A stretch of 64,000 nucleotides of DNA from Sutterella wadsworthensis 2_1_59BFAA (GCF_000297775.1 NZ_JH815514.1:33798-97797); one strand, 5' to 3'; counted from the first letter of the stretch, positions 43,570-52,498 are shown. The notes: generated by a model not told the origin, from the letters alone. A program made the numbers and translations.

Positions 43570-45246
43570 TCAGCCCGCGAGCAGCTTCGGGAGGAAGCGC
43601 GCGGGATCGAGCTTCGCGGCGAGCGATCCGGGCAGCGCCTGCACGTCGCCCGTCACGTCCGCCGCCACGTGCCTTGCGCACGCAAGCCCCCAGGTGAGCC
43701 CGCGGGAGCCGAAGCCCGCGCAGATCCAGAGACCAGGCGCCCTGGGAATCGATCTCGCTTCGGGCACGCCCCTGAAAGCAAGCCCCTCGAGCTCGGCGAC
43801 CGTCCAGCCGCGGCCCGCAAGCGGCATGCGGTCGGCGGGTACGGCTCGGACGCCTTCGTAAAAGCCCGCGGCCAGCACGTCGGGGCGACGCCCCGTGAGC
43901 TTGTCGAAGGTGGACAGGTTGTGCTCATGCGCCTCCTGCACCGCAACGTCGGGCGCCTCGCCCGGCTCGTACGTGGCGCCCACCGCGCAGAAGCCTTCCG
44001 TTCGGGCTACGTATCCGTCACCCGTGAGCGCACACCTGAGTTCAGGAAGATCCGTCTCCCTGAGGAGCGATATGCGTCCGTAAAGCGGACTGAGTCCCAT
44101 CGTGCCGCGTGCGAGGCCGAGCACGCAGGGTGTGGCAAGCGCGGCGCAGACAACCGCCTTCGGAGCGCGGGCAACGACGACGCCCTGAGCCGACACGGCC
44201 TCCCACAGCCCCTCTCGCCTGCGAAGGCTCACGGGCATGTTCGTGAGCACCTGAGCCTGCGCCGCCTCAAGCATCCTTCTGGCAAAACGTCCCGCATGCA
44301 CGAGACCGGCCTTCGGGTAGAGCCAGCCGCCGCGCGAGAGTGCAAGTCCCGCCCGCTCGGACGCCTCCTCACGCGGGAGGAGCGACGCGAAGTCTCCCGG
44401 AAGATGCACGGGACGGCCATAGGCTGCGGCCTCCCGCCACTTTTCGTACTCCTCCTCGGACGAGGCCGTGTCAACGACGCCCTCGGGAATGAAGGCGTCG
44501 GGGAAGTCTCGAAGCACCTCCGTCATGGCCTCAAAGCCCGCTCGCGTGAGCTGAAAGAGCGGCGAATCCGACGCCTGCCAGTGCGGATGAATGAGTCCCG
44601 CATGAAGGGCCGAGGCGCCGCTGCCGGGCACAGGCCCCGCATCAACGACCACGGCACGACTGCCGCGCTGAGCGAGCTCCCATGCCGTCATGGCGCCGGC
44701 AAGCCCCGCACCCACGATCAGCACGCGCTCCGAAGCGCTGCTTCCGCCCCCCTGTTGTTCCTGCTGCTCTTCAGGAGCCTTCCGTGCGCTCCTCAGGCGC
44801 CACGACTCTCCGTCAGGCTCAAGAAAACCCGGCGCGCGTTCAAGCGGCGCCGTCGTGACGAGACGGGTTCGAGCCCCCATCAGACGTCTGAACCCGCCGT
44901 TGATGTCCTCGGGCATCGAAACGAGCACGTCGGGCACGGTCGTCGTCTCCCTGAGGGCCGCAGCGGCGGTCTCCGCCCTGACGAGGACGAGCCTCGTCCC
45001 GCCGCAGGGCACCACGTGGAGTCCCGGCATTGACGCAAATCCCGAATCTCCGGGAACTAGTCCGAGCGCCTGCGCGACGTCCTCCGCCGTCTCTTGCGCC
45101 ACGGGAACGAGCACGGTGCGGACTTCGCAGGGCTCCAACGGCAAAAGCCTCTGCCGCACGAAGTCGAGCAGAGGCTTTTTCGCAGATGTCAGCAGATGAA
45201 CGGTCATCGCATCGGCCCGGCCTTTCGGCCGGGCGCATTTCCTCAT
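43570..45246 (-). CDS. MnmC-like FAD-dependent tRNA-uridine oxidoreductase with reduced N-domain
   Basis: From about residue 170 the 558-residue protein is a DAAO-family FAD enzyme like the MnmC2 domain: RVLIVGAGLAGAMTAWELAQ, SGASALHAGLIHPHWQ, GFCAVGATYEP and GFGSRGLTWGLACA. MnmC2 converts cmnm5U34 to nm5U34. The N-terminal 170 residues sit where MnmC1, the methyltransferase, should be, but are short and lack a glycine-rich SAM loop and the DGFAPxxNP active-site motif. The ATG at 45246 overlaps the ettA stop (TGATG), implying coupling. An ATG at 45207 is an alternative start, behind a perfect GCCCGGCC/GGCCGGGC hairpin. Confidence 0.82.
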   Translation of the reverse strand: MRKCARPKGRADAMTVHLLTSAKKPLLDFVRQRLLPLEPCEVRTVLVPVAQETAEDVAQALGLVPGDSGFASMPGLHVVPCGGTRLVLVRAETAAAALRETTTVPDVLVSMPEDINGGFRRLMGARTRLVTTAPLERAPGFLEPDGESWRLRSARKAPEEQQEQQGGGSSASERVLIVGAGLAGAMTAWELAQRGSRAVVVDAGPVPGSGASALHAGLIHPHWQASDSPLFQLTRAGFEAMTEVLRDFPDAFIPEGVVDTASSEEEYEKWREAAAYGRPVHLPGDFASLLPREEASERAGLALSRGGWLYPKAGLVHAGRFARRMLEAAQAQVLTNMPVSLRRREGLWEAVSAQGVVVARAPKAVVCAALATPCVLGLARGTMGLSPLYGRISLLRETDLPELRCALTGDGYVARTEGFCAVGATYEPGEAPDVAVQEAHEHNLSTFDKLTGRRPDVLAAGFYEGVRAVPADRMPLAGRGWTVAELEGLAFRGVPEARSIPRAPGLWICAGFGSRGLTWGLACARHVAADVTGDVQALPGSLAAKLDPARFLPKLLAG

Positions 45247-46910
45247 CAGTGCTTGAGCGGCTTGAAGCGAAGGCGCTTGGGCTGGCAGGCCTCTTCGCCG
45301 AGACGGCGGCGCTTGTCGGCTTCGTACTCGTTGTAGTTGCCGTCGAAGAATACGACGCGGGAGTCGCCCTCAAAGGCGAGGATGTGCGTCGCGATTCGGT
45401 CGAGGAACCAGCGGTCATGAGACGTCACGAGGGCGCAGCCCGCAAATTCGAGCAGGGCCTCCTCGAGGGCGCGCAGCGTTTCGACGTCGAGGTCGTTCGA
45501 CGGTTCGTCGAGAAGCAGCACGTTGCCACCGGCGAGAAGCGTCTTGGCAAGGTGCAGACGGCCGCGCTCGCCGCCGGAAAGGCTGCCGACGAGCTTCTGC
45601 TGGTCGCCGCCCTTGAAGTTGAAGCGGCCGAGATAGGCACGGCTCGACATCGAGAACTTTCCCACCTGCAGGATGTCCTGGCCGTCGGCCACGGCGTCGA
45701 ACGCCGTCTTGTCGTTCGGGAGCGAGTCGCGCATCTGGTCGACGGCGGCAAGCTTGACCGTGGTGCCGATCTTGATTTCGCCGCTGTCGGGCTGCTCGCG
45801 GCCCGTGATCATCTTGAAGAGCGTGGACTTGCCGGCGCCGTTCGGACCGATCACGCCGACGATGGCGCCGGCGGGGATGCGGAACGACAGGTCGTCGATG
45901 AGCAGGCGGTCGCCGAAGCCCTTGGAAACGTGGTTGAACTCGATCACGTCGTTGCCGAGACGCTCGGCGACAGGGATGAAGATTTCATTCGTTTCGTTGC
46001 GCTGCTGGTACTCGACGCTGGAGAGCTCCTCGAAGCGCGCAATACGGGCCTTGGACTTGGCCTGACGGCCCTTCGGATTCTGACGGACCCATTCAAGCTC
46101 GTGCTTGATGGCCTTCATGCGGGCGTCTTCCTGACGCTTTTCGATCTCAAGGCGCTTTTCCTTCTGGTCAAGCCAGGAGGAGTAGTTGCCCTTCCAGGGA
46201 ATGCCTTCGCCGCGGTCGAGTTCGAGAATCCATTCGGCCGCGTTGTCGAGGAAGTAGCGGTCATGGGTCACGGCGACGACGGTACCGGGGAAGCGGTGCA
46301 GGAACTGCTCGAGCCATTCGACGGATTCGGCGTCGAGATGGTTCGTCGGTTCGTCGAGCAGCAGCATGTCGGGACGAGAGAGCAACAGGCGGCAGAGCGC
46401 GACGCGGCGCTTTTCACCACCGGAGAGGTTGCCGATCACGGCATCCCAAGGCGGAAGGCGCAGGGCGTCGGCGGCGATCTCCATCTGAGTCTCGACGTTC
46501 GTGCCCGCAGCGGCGATGATGGCCTCAAGACGGGCCTGCTCGGCAGCAAGGGCGTCGAAGTCGGCGTCGGGATCGGCATAGGCGTCGTAGACGGCGTTGA
46601 GCTTCTCCTGAGCCTGCATCACCTCGCCCATGCCCTCCTCGACGGTCTCGCGGACGGTCTTGGCCGGATCAAGAGCGGGTTCCTGCGGCAGGTAGCCGAT
46701 GTTGATGCCGGGCATCGGGATGGCTTCGCCCTCGATGTCCTTGTCGACGCCCGCCATGATCTTGAGGAGCGTGGACTTGCCGGCGCCGTTGAGGCCGAGG
46801 ACGCCGATCTTGGCGCCCGGGAAGAACGAGAGGGAAATGTCCTTAAGAATCTGACGCTTCGGCGGGACGATCTTCCCGACGCGGTTCATCGTAAAAACAT
46901 ACTGGGCCAT
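45246..46910 (-). CDS. ettA: Energy-dependent translational throttle protein EttA (ABC-F)
   Basis: A 554-residue soluble ABC-F ATPase that binds the ribosomal E site and gates elongation by ATP level. Two ABC cassettes: Walker A GLNGAGKST near residue 40 and GPNGAGKST near 360; signatures LSGGEKRRVALCRLL and LSGGERGRLHLAKTLL. The P-site tRNA interaction motif linker is between them (about 245-320). N-terminal MAQYVFTMNRVGK is typical of EttA. Its stop overlaps the start of the MnmC-like gene. Confidence 0.95.
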   Translation of the reverse strand: MAQYVFTMNRVGKIVPPKRQILKDISLSFFPGAKIGVLGLNGAGKSTLLKIMAGVDKDIEGEAIPMPGINIGYLPQEPALDPAKTVRETVEEGMGEVMQAQEKLNAVYDAYADPDADFDALAAEQARLEAIIAAAGTNVETQMEIAADALRLPPWDAVIGNLSGGEKRRVALCRLLLSRPDMLLLDEPTNHLDAESVEWLEQFLHRFPGTVVAVTHDRYFLDNAAEWILELDRGEGIPWKGNYSSWLDQKEKRLEIEKRQEDARMKAIKHELEWVRQNPKGRQAKSKARIARFEELSSVEYQQRNETNEIFIPVAERLGNDVIEFNHVSKGFGDRLLIDDLSFRIPAGAIVGVIGPNGAGKSTLFKMITGREQPDSGEIKIGTTVKLAAVDQMRDSLPNDKTAFDAVADGQDILQVGKFSMSSRAYLGRFNFKGGDQQKLVGSLSGGERGRLHLAKTLLAGGNVLLLDEPSNDLDVETLRALEEALLEFAGCALVTSHDRWFLDRIATHILAFEGDSRVVFFDGNYNEYEADKRRRLGEEACQPKRLRFKPLKH

Positions 46911-47074
46911 GGTTTGATGACTACTCCGGACATGACGAAGGCGGCCGGAGAACGAAGGATTCGTCCGAACGCAACGTGCATGAGCTGATAAGGGAAAAAA
47001 TGAGGCGCGGACCGACGGATGCCGGACGCATGGAATGTGCCGCTATCTTAACGGAAACGGCGGGGCTTGGCGAC

Positions 47075-47102
47075 AAAAAAGCCGCGGACTCTGCCGCGGC
47101 TC
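47075..47102 (-). terminator. Terminator of the kinase-like gene
   Basis: GCCGCGG and CCGCGGC stem followed on the minus strand by six T, 22 bases beyond the gene's stop and before ettA. Confidence 0.82.
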
Positions 47103-47123
47103 TTGTGAGGGTTTGCTTCAGAC

Positions 47124-47774
47124 CTAGTGCTTCTTGAGGCCGAAGTAACCCCTGAAGATCCAGAACTTTCTTAGCCCGTTGATGCGCTCGAGCTCCTTTC
47201 GGCGCTCCTCGCCCATCATTTCAGGCTGGAACTGAAGCCATTTCTTGAGGGCGCCCGACATGTCGAAGTCCTCGAGAAGGCGACGAAGGAAGCCCGGCAT
47301 CCAGCCCGTGTAGAGCGAAGCCTGGAAGTCGATGAGGCCGGGCGAGCCGTTGGGGCGGATCATCACGTTGCCCGTTCCGCGCACGTCGAGATGCACGACG
47401 CCGCGCGCATGCATGGCGCGCAGGAGCTCCTCGAACGCCTCAAGATAGGCGGGCGTGACGCGCTCGGGTTCGCGGCCGATGTTCGAGCCCTCCATGAAGA
47501 GCACGGCCATCGCCTCGCGGTCGATGCGGAAGGACTCCTGGGAAACGCCCTCGACGCCGCGCAGGCGCGCGAGAATCGAAAGCTCTCGCCTCAGCAGGAA
47601 GGGCGCGATGAAGGTGCGGACCCACCAGGGACGCGCGGAGAAGTCCTTCACGGTCCAGGAGCGTCCGTCAATCTCCACGCGCGTGACGACAGCGTTGGCC
47701 ACGCGGCCGTTGCGCAGGAGCTTCGTCGGAGCCTGTGCCAGATCGGCACGGGCAAAAGGCTTGGTCTCGGTCAT
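47124..47774 (-). CDS. Small kinase-fold protein (RIO/LPS-kinase-like)
   Basis: A 216-residue protein with protein-kinase-like motifs. A Lys in SWTVKDFSARP could bind ATP, MHARGVVHLDVRGTGNVMI resembles the catalytic loop (His-x-Asp ... Asn), and GLIDFQAS replaces the usual DFG. The Asp-to-Asn spacing is longer than in canonical kinases. It may phosphorylate lipopolysaccharide core sugar or protein, but the sequence cannot decide. It follows the conserved hypothetical gene by 48 bases, probably in one transcript. Confidence 0.65.
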   Translation of the reverse strand: MTETKPFARADLAQAPTKLLRNGRVANAVVTRVEIDGRSWTVKDFSARPWWVRTFIAPFLLRRELSILARLRGVEGVSQESFRIDREAMAVLFMEGSNIGREPERVTPAYLEAFEELLRAMHARGVVHLDVRGTGNVMIRPNGSPGLIDFQASLYTGWMPGFLRRLLEDFDMSGALKKWLQFQPEMMGEERRKELERINGLRKFWIFRGYFGLKKH

Positions 47775-47822
47775 GAGGTATCCCGGAGAGGCCGCCCGAA
47801 GGCGGCGCGTCCCCTGACGTCA

Positions 47823-48218
47823 TCAGGGCATGGCGATGCCACTGCCGGCGGCAGGCGGCGCCTGGAAGCCCGGCATGCCCGGGGTGACGATCTGGCTGGC
47901 GGCCTCGCGGCGCATGGCCTGAAGCTTTTCGATCGTGTCGCGCACGCCCTGCTTGGCTGCCTCGCCGTAGCCGGCGACGGCTTCGGCAAGCGTTTCGGCC
48001 TTGATCTCAAAGGAAATCGGCAGCGGACCCATCTGGGTCATGATCTGCGTGTCGCCGAGGAAGAGGAGCGGACGGTTCGTGTCGCGCTCGCCGGAGTCGA
48101 GAATCGGCGTCAAGACGTGGATGGTGCCGACCTTGCGGTCCGTCACGACCTCTTCGCGATAGAGGCTGGCCACATCCATCTGGGTGTTCATGGCATCAAT
48201 GCTGTCCTGTGCGGGCAT
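47823..48218 (-). CDS. Conserved hypothetical protein
   Basis: A 131-residue soluble protein that I recognise only as a type widely conserved in Burkholderiales without assigned function. MDVASLYREEVVTDRKVGTI begins the conserved core, followed by LFLGDTQIMTQMGPLPISFE. The predicted helix AEAVAGYGEAAKQGVRDTIE comes next and a Gly/Pro-rich tail ends the protein. No signal peptide or membrane segment. The upstream spacer holds a perfect nine-base hairpin (48290-48309) and a direct repeat of CCAATCAAT. Confidence 0.75.
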   Translation of the reverse strand: MPAQDSIDAMNTQMDVASLYREEVVTDRKVGTIHVLTPILDSGERDTNRPLLFLGDTQIMTQMGPLPISFEIKAETLAEAVAGYGEAAKQGVRDTIEKLQAMRREAASQIVTPGMPGFQAPPAAGSGIAMP

Positions 48219-48375
48219 AAGACTCTCCGAATGGCCGCAGGCGTTGCGCCGGCGGCGTCATGTTCCAATCAATATCCAATCAATGGGAAGCCGGCGGCAG
48301 GCCGCCGGCGTCGCGTCGAAATTGTACAGAAGTTGACGGGACGGTCCGCAGGGCCGTCCCGAAGGCGTCGTCAGA

Positions 48376-48810
48376 TCAGCGGTAGACCATGACGGGAATC
48401 TGGGAGTGCGTGAGCACCTTCTGGGTTTCGGAGCCGAGCAGGACGGCCGCGAAGCCCTGACGGCCGTGGCTCGCCATGAAGACGACGTCGCAGTCGTGCT
48501 TCTTGGACTGTTCGATGATCGCCTCGGCGGGCGAGAAGCTCTTCACCATGAGGGTGGTCGAGGGCACCCCGATTTCATCGCAGCGGCGCTTGGCGTCGGC
48601 AAGACGGTCCTTGGCCTCGGCGGTCACGCGCTCGTCGTACTGCTCGATCGATTCCGGACGGTATTCGGAAAGATTCGTGTAGGAGTACGGCTCGACGACG
48701 GTGATGAGCACGAGCGAAGCGCCGAGAGACTTGGCAAAGCGGGCGGCGCCCTCCACGGCCTTTTCCGACATCGGCGTGCCGTCGGTCGGAACCAGAATGC
48801 GCTTGTACAT
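48376..48810 (-). CDS. Universal stress protein (single UspA domain)
   Basis: A 144-residue UspA-fold protein, MYKRILVPTDGTPMSEKAVE at the N-terminus. The ATP-binding loop motif G-2x-G-9x-G(S/T) is matched by ASHGRQGFAAVLLGSETQKV at the C-terminal side. ATG at 48810 begins the conserved fold; further ATGs upstream at 48843 and 48870 would add non-conserved residues. A second Usp gene lies at 49.9 kb on the other strand. Confidence 0.88.
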   Translation of the reverse strand: MYKRILVPTDGTPMSEKAVEGAARFAKSLGASLVLITVVEPYSYTNLSEYRPESIEQYDERVTAEAKDRLADAKRRCDEIGVPSTTLMVKSFSPAEAIIEQSKKHDCDVVFMASHGRQGFAAVLLGSETQKVLTHSQIPVMVYR

Positions 48811-48891
48811 GATGTTGAGATCCTTTTTACTCTGTTTTTCCATGGCGCCGTCCTGCGCGGGACGACGCATATCCTTTCATTGTAGGCGGAT

Positions 48892-49680
48892 TCAGTCTGC
48901 CGTGTTTTGAGCGCCCGCAATATCGTTGATCACGATTCCCGCCAGCCTGAGGCCTGCGGAACCCGTCACGGAGACGAAGGAGCCGAAGCCGATCCGGCTG
49001 CCGGGCTCGGCGCCGATCGCCTCCAGACTGTCGGCGCCGGGCTGCCTGAGAGGCTCCGTGCTGTAGACCGCGGGAATGCCGAAGAGCGTCGAGCGGCCGT
49101 CGGCCGAACCTGCGGGGAAGCCGTACTCCTTTCTAAGAAAGGTGCGTAGCTTCCCGAGAAGCGGATCACCCTTGACGCGCGCGAGGTCCGAAACCTCGAT
49201 GCGCGAGGGATCGATGCGCGCGCCTGCGCCGCCCGCGCAGACGGTCCTCACGCCCATGCCGCGGGCCGCCGCATGCAACGCGGCCTTTCCCTTGAGGTCG
49301 TCGATGCAGTCGACGAGCCAGTCGCAGTCGGACGGAATGACCTGCGCCGCGTTCTCGGGCGTCACGAAGAGCGTCTTCACCTCGATGCGGCAGTCAGGAT
49401 TGATGAGCAGGCAGCGCTCCCTGAGCACCTCGGCCTTCGCGCGTCCGTAGGCGCCCTCAAAGGCGGGCAGCTGGCGGTTCGTGTTCGAGAGCGCCACATC
49501 GTCGCCGTCGATCAGCGTGATGCGGCCCACCGACGTGCGGACCAGAGCCTCCACGACCCAGCTGCCGACGCCGCCCAGCCCCACCACGGCCACATGCGCG
49601 TCGGCGAGGCGCCTGGCGCCCTCCTCGCCGAAAAGACGGCCCACGCCTCCGAATCGCCTCGGGTCAGTCGTCACGCTCAT
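48892..49680 (-). CDS. tcdA: tRNA threonylcarbamoyladenosine dehydratase TcdA
   Basis: A 262-residue E1-like enzyme that cyclises t6A37 in ANN-decoding tRNAs to ct6A using ATP. ADAHVAVVGLGGVGSWVVEAL is the nucleotide-binding loop, DGDDVALSNTNRQLPA the adenylation motif, and WLVDCIDDLKGKAAL follows. The family-typical C-terminal GSFVSVTGSAGLRLAG is present. Targets include the tRNA-Lys encoded in this window. Monocistronic. Confidence 0.92.
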   Translation of the reverse strand: MSVTTDPRRFGGVGRLFGEEGARRLADAHVAVVGLGGVGSWVVEALVRTSVGRITLIDGDDVALSNTNRQLPAFEGAYGRAKAEVLRERCLLINPDCRIEVKTLFVTPENAAQVIPSDCDWLVDCIDDLKGKAALHAAARGMGVRTVCAGGAGARIDPSRIEVSDLARVKGDPLLGKLRTFLRKEYGFPAGSADGRSTLFGIPAVYSTEPLRQPGADSLEAIGAEPGSRIGFGSFVSVTGSAGLRLAGIVINDIAGAQNTAD

Positions 49681-49931
49681 ATCAGTTCTCCATTTGTCCG
49701 AACAATTAGATTTTTAAAATGTGAGTGAAGTTTTCCGAGAGGCTCAATTTCGTTTTTTATTGCTTTAGAGCAAGAAAACGACGGTGCGAACGTCTTGGCT
49801 TTGATGCCGCCGCAGTCGTTTCAGAGTACATTGTCCTCAAGGACGGAAGTTCTTCGCCACCGCGAGTGTAAAGCACGGCGACGGCAAAGAACAACGTGAC
49901 CACCGTCCTGCAAAGATCCTCAGGAGGTTAT

Positions 49932-50831
49932 ATGCGCATTCTCGTTCCCGTTGACGGCAGTGAAAACAGCATGCACGCCGTGGAATTCATCGCCAGCCGC
50001 ACCACGCTTCTCGGGAGCAATCCGGAAATCGAAGTCCTGAACGTTCAGCTTCCGCTTCCGGCACGCGCCTGCCGACTCGTCGGCCAGGACTCCCTGACCC
50101 GCTACTATGAAGACGAAGCCGCCAAGGTCTTCGAACCCGTGCGCGCCGAGCTCAACAAGGTCGGCTTCCAGGCAGGCGAGGCCTTCCTCGTCGGCGAAGC
50201 CTCCGACAGCATCGCGGCCGAAGCCGAAAAGTTCGGCGCCGACCTGATCGTCATGGGCTCCCGCGGCCAGACCGCTCTTCGCGGCCTCTTCTTCGGCTCC
50301 GTCTCGAACGGCGTCCTCGCCAAGTCCAAGTGCCCCGTCCTGATGCTGCGCGACAAGGCCGCGCCGCAGTCCGACGCTCTCAAGGTCGGCATCGCGGTCG
50401 ACGGCTCCAAGTACGGCCGCGCCGCCGTGCGCTACGCCCTCAAGCACATCTCGCTCTTCGGCACGGGCGCACAGTTCTACCTCATCAACGTGGTGAGCGA
50501 CTACGCCGGCGCCGTGATGCCCGACATGGCCGGCATGGCCCTGCCCGCACTCTCCGAAGAGGAAGTGCTCGAACTGCAGAAGGACGAGTTCAATGAAGCC
50601 GTCGAGCCGCTGCGTCCGCTCTTTGCCAAGGCCGCCGTCGCGACCAAGGAAATCTGCCTCGTCGGCAACGCAGGCGACGAAATCGCCGCCTTCGCGAAGA
50701 AGAAGAAGCTCGACCTCGTGGTCATGGGCTCCCACGGCTACGGCCGCTTCAAGGCCGCCGTCATGGGCTCGACCGCAACCCGCATCGCCGCCACGGGCGA
50801 CGTTCCGCTTTTGATCATCCGTCAGGCCTGA
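49932..50831 (+). CDS. Tandem universal stress protein (two UspA domains)
   Basis: A 299-residue protein of two Usp domains in tandem (about 1-145 and 150-299). Each carries a nucleotide-binding loop: MGSRGQTALRGLFFGSVSNG and MGSHGYGRFKAAVMGSTATR. AGGAGG lies four bases before the ATG at 49932, one of the strongest ribosome binding sites in the window. It ends in a near-perfect terminator. Confidence 0.9.
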   Translation: MRILVPVDGSENSMHAVEFIASRTTLLGSNPEIEVLNVQLPLPARACRLVGQDSLTRYYEDEAAKVFEPVRAELNKVGFQAGEAFLVGEASDSIAAEAEKFGADLIVMGSRGQTALRGLFFGSVSNGVLAKSKCPVLMLRDKAAPQSDALKVGIAVDGSKYGRAAVRYALKHISLFGTGAQFYLINVVSDYAGAVMPDMAGMALPALSEEEVLELQKDEFNEAVEPLRPLFAKAAVATKEICLVGNAGDEIAAFAKKKKLDLVVMGSHGYGRFKAAVMGSTATRIAATGDVPLLIIRQA

Positions 50832-50878
50832 CGGCCTGAGCGCAGCGGGCGGTTCCTGCAGGATGCCACCCGCCGCTG

Positions 50879-50910
50879 AAGATAGCCGGCCTCTGGCCGG
50901 CTATCTTTTT
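50879..50910 (+). terminator. Terminator of the tandem Usp gene
   Basis: AAGATAGCCGGCC and GGCCGGCTATCTT form a 13-base stem with a three-base loop and T-run. Confidence 0.9.
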
Positions 50911-51071
50911 CCACCGGCATACGCCCTGGAGCACCTGCAACACAGGCATTTCGACGAACGGCACGCCTGACCATCCCCGATTTGCGGGATGTCGTAGAAT
51001 ACCTGCATGTTCCGCCGGGCAGCGTCTCAGCCGCCCGGCGCCCCACCTCTGCGACCCTGACAAATCCAAAG

Positions 51072-51935
51072 ATGATTACTCTCACCGAAGAACAGTTGAG
51101 TTCTAGCGGCACGACCGCCGCGGGCAAGGACTCCAAGAAGTCGCCCGCTTCCTCCGGCCGCAGGCTCGACACCTCCGACCTCCAGGAGGGCAGGGGCGGC
51201 CGCCGTTATGTCAACGGCACGTTCCCCCGCGAACAGGACCGCGACTCCAAGTTTTCGAGCTCCGCTCCCTCAAGTCGCATCCGCGTGCTGATCGCCGCGA
51301 ACAGCAAGACGGAAGCCCGCTCCCTGAGCGCCATGCTCTCGGACCGCAACGAGTTCATGGTCGTCGGCACCGCCACGACCTTCAACGAGCTTGACGCCAC
51401 GCTGCACCTGCGCACCGACGTCGACGTGCTCGTCACCGACGTCGAACTCGGCGGCGCCACGGTCTTCCCCATCGTCGAAAAGGCTGTCACGCTCCGCCCG
51501 AACCTCAACGTGCTCTGCTACACGAACCGCAGCGAGCCGAACTTCATCATGAACGCCATCCGTGCGGGTGCGCTCGGCTACGTGCTACGCAACTCCCAGG
51601 AAAGCCTGGACAACTGCGTGCGCCTCATCAACGGCGGCGGATCCCCGATGTCCCCCGCCGTGACCCGCCACGTCCTGCGCGCCATGCAGATGAAGAAGAA
51701 CTCCGAGCCGCTCGTGGCCGCCACGAACGACGCGCCCGACATCTCCACCCGCGAGCGCGAGATTCTCGAGCTTCTGGCCAAGGGCATTCCGTTCGCCGAA
51801 ATCGGCACGATCCTCATGATCTCGCCGCACACCGTGACTGCACACATCAAGAAGATCTACCGCAAGCTTCAGGTCCACTCCCGCGGCGAAGCGGTCTACG
51901 AGGCCAGAGCCCTCAACCTGATCAGCGACAGCTGA
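51072..51935 (+). CDS. NarL/LuxR-type regulator with atypical receiver domain
   Basis: A 287-residue predicted transcription factor. Residues 1-65 are a Ser/Lys/Arg-rich linker, about 70-185 a receiver-like domain and about 220-285 a LuxR helix-turn-helix (DISTREREILELLAKGIPFA and ISPHTVTAHIKKIYRKLQV). The receiver keeps an Asp in VLVTDVELGG, but the acidic Asp-Asp pair expected after the first strand is Ala-Asn in VLIAANSKTEA, and the Lys of the last strand is Arg in YVLRNSQ. No sensor kinase is nearby. It may work without phosphorylation. ATG at 51072 is chosen over a poorly conserved upstream extension. Confidence 0.85.
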   Translation: MITLTEEQLSSSGTTAAGKDSKKSPASSGRRLDTSDLQEGRGGRRYVNGTFPREQDRDSKFSSSAPSSRIRVLIAANSKTEARSLSAMLSDRNEFMVVGTATTFNELDATLHLRTDVDVLVTDVELGGATVFPIVEKAVTLRPNLNVLCYTNRSEPNFIMNAIRAGALGYVLRNSQESLDNCVRLINGGGSPMSPAVTRHVLRAMQMKKNSEPLVAATNDAPDISTREREILELLAKGIPFAEIGTILMISPHTVTAHIKKIYRKLQVHSRGEAVYEARALNLISDS

Positions 51936-51949
51936 CGACGGGCTCCATA

Positions 51950-51995
51950 CGAAAGGAGGCCGGCGTGCCAAATGCACGCCGACCTCCTTTCGTTT
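51950..51995. terminator. Bidirectional terminator between the regulator and moaC
   Basis: CGAAAGGAGG and CCTCCTTTCG, then CGGCGTGC and GCACGCCG, separated by one mismatch, give an 18-base-pair stem with a five-base loop. Confidence 0.8.
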
Positions 51996-52015
51996 CAGTC
52001 AGGGAAAAAGCCGCC

Positions 52016-52498
52016 TCAGGCCCTTTCAGCCGTCCAGCGGCCCGACTTACCGCCGTCCTTCTCGAGAAGGCGTATGTCGGTCATCACCATGCCTCGGTCG
52101 ACGGCCTTGCACATGTCGTAGATCGTGAGCAGGCCGACCTGCACGGCCGTGAGCGACTCCATCTCGACGCCCGTCTTGCCGTAGCATTCGCAGCGGGCCG
52201 TGCACGTCACGGCGTGCGTCTTCTCGTCAAGCTCGAAGTCGACCGCCACGCGGGTGAGTCCGATCGGATGGCAGAGCGGCACGAGATCCGACGTGCGCTT
52301 GCTGGCCATGATGGCCGCCACGCGCGCAATGCCGATCACGTCGCCCTTCTTGGCCGTACCACCCGCGACGAGCTCGAACGTGGCGGGCTGCATGTGGATG
52401 CGGCCGCAGGCCACTGCGATTCGGTGCGTCTCGGACTTCTCGCCGACGTTGACCATATGGGCCTGACCGGCCTCGTCAAAGTGTGTCAGTTCGCTCAT
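52016..52498 (-). CDS. moaC: Cyclic pyranopterin monophosphate synthase MoaC
   Basis: A 160-residue enzyme of molybdenum cofactor synthesis. [32 protein letters not shown]-type block ([18 protein letters not shown]), [15 protein letters not shown] and the C-terminal [12 protein letters not shown] carry the conserved Lys and His residues. ATG at 52498 is chosen: AAGG lies eight bases upstream and upstream codons are not conserved. Other moa genes are not in this window. Confidence 0.95.
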   Translation of the reverse strand: MSELTHFDEAGQAHMVNVGEKSETHRIAVACGRIHMQPATFELVAGGTAKKGDVIGIARVAAIMASKRTSDLVPLCHPIGLTRVAVDFELDEKTHAVTCTARCECYGKTGVEMESLTAVQVGLLTIYDMCKAVDRGMVMTDIRLLEKDGGKSGRWTAERA

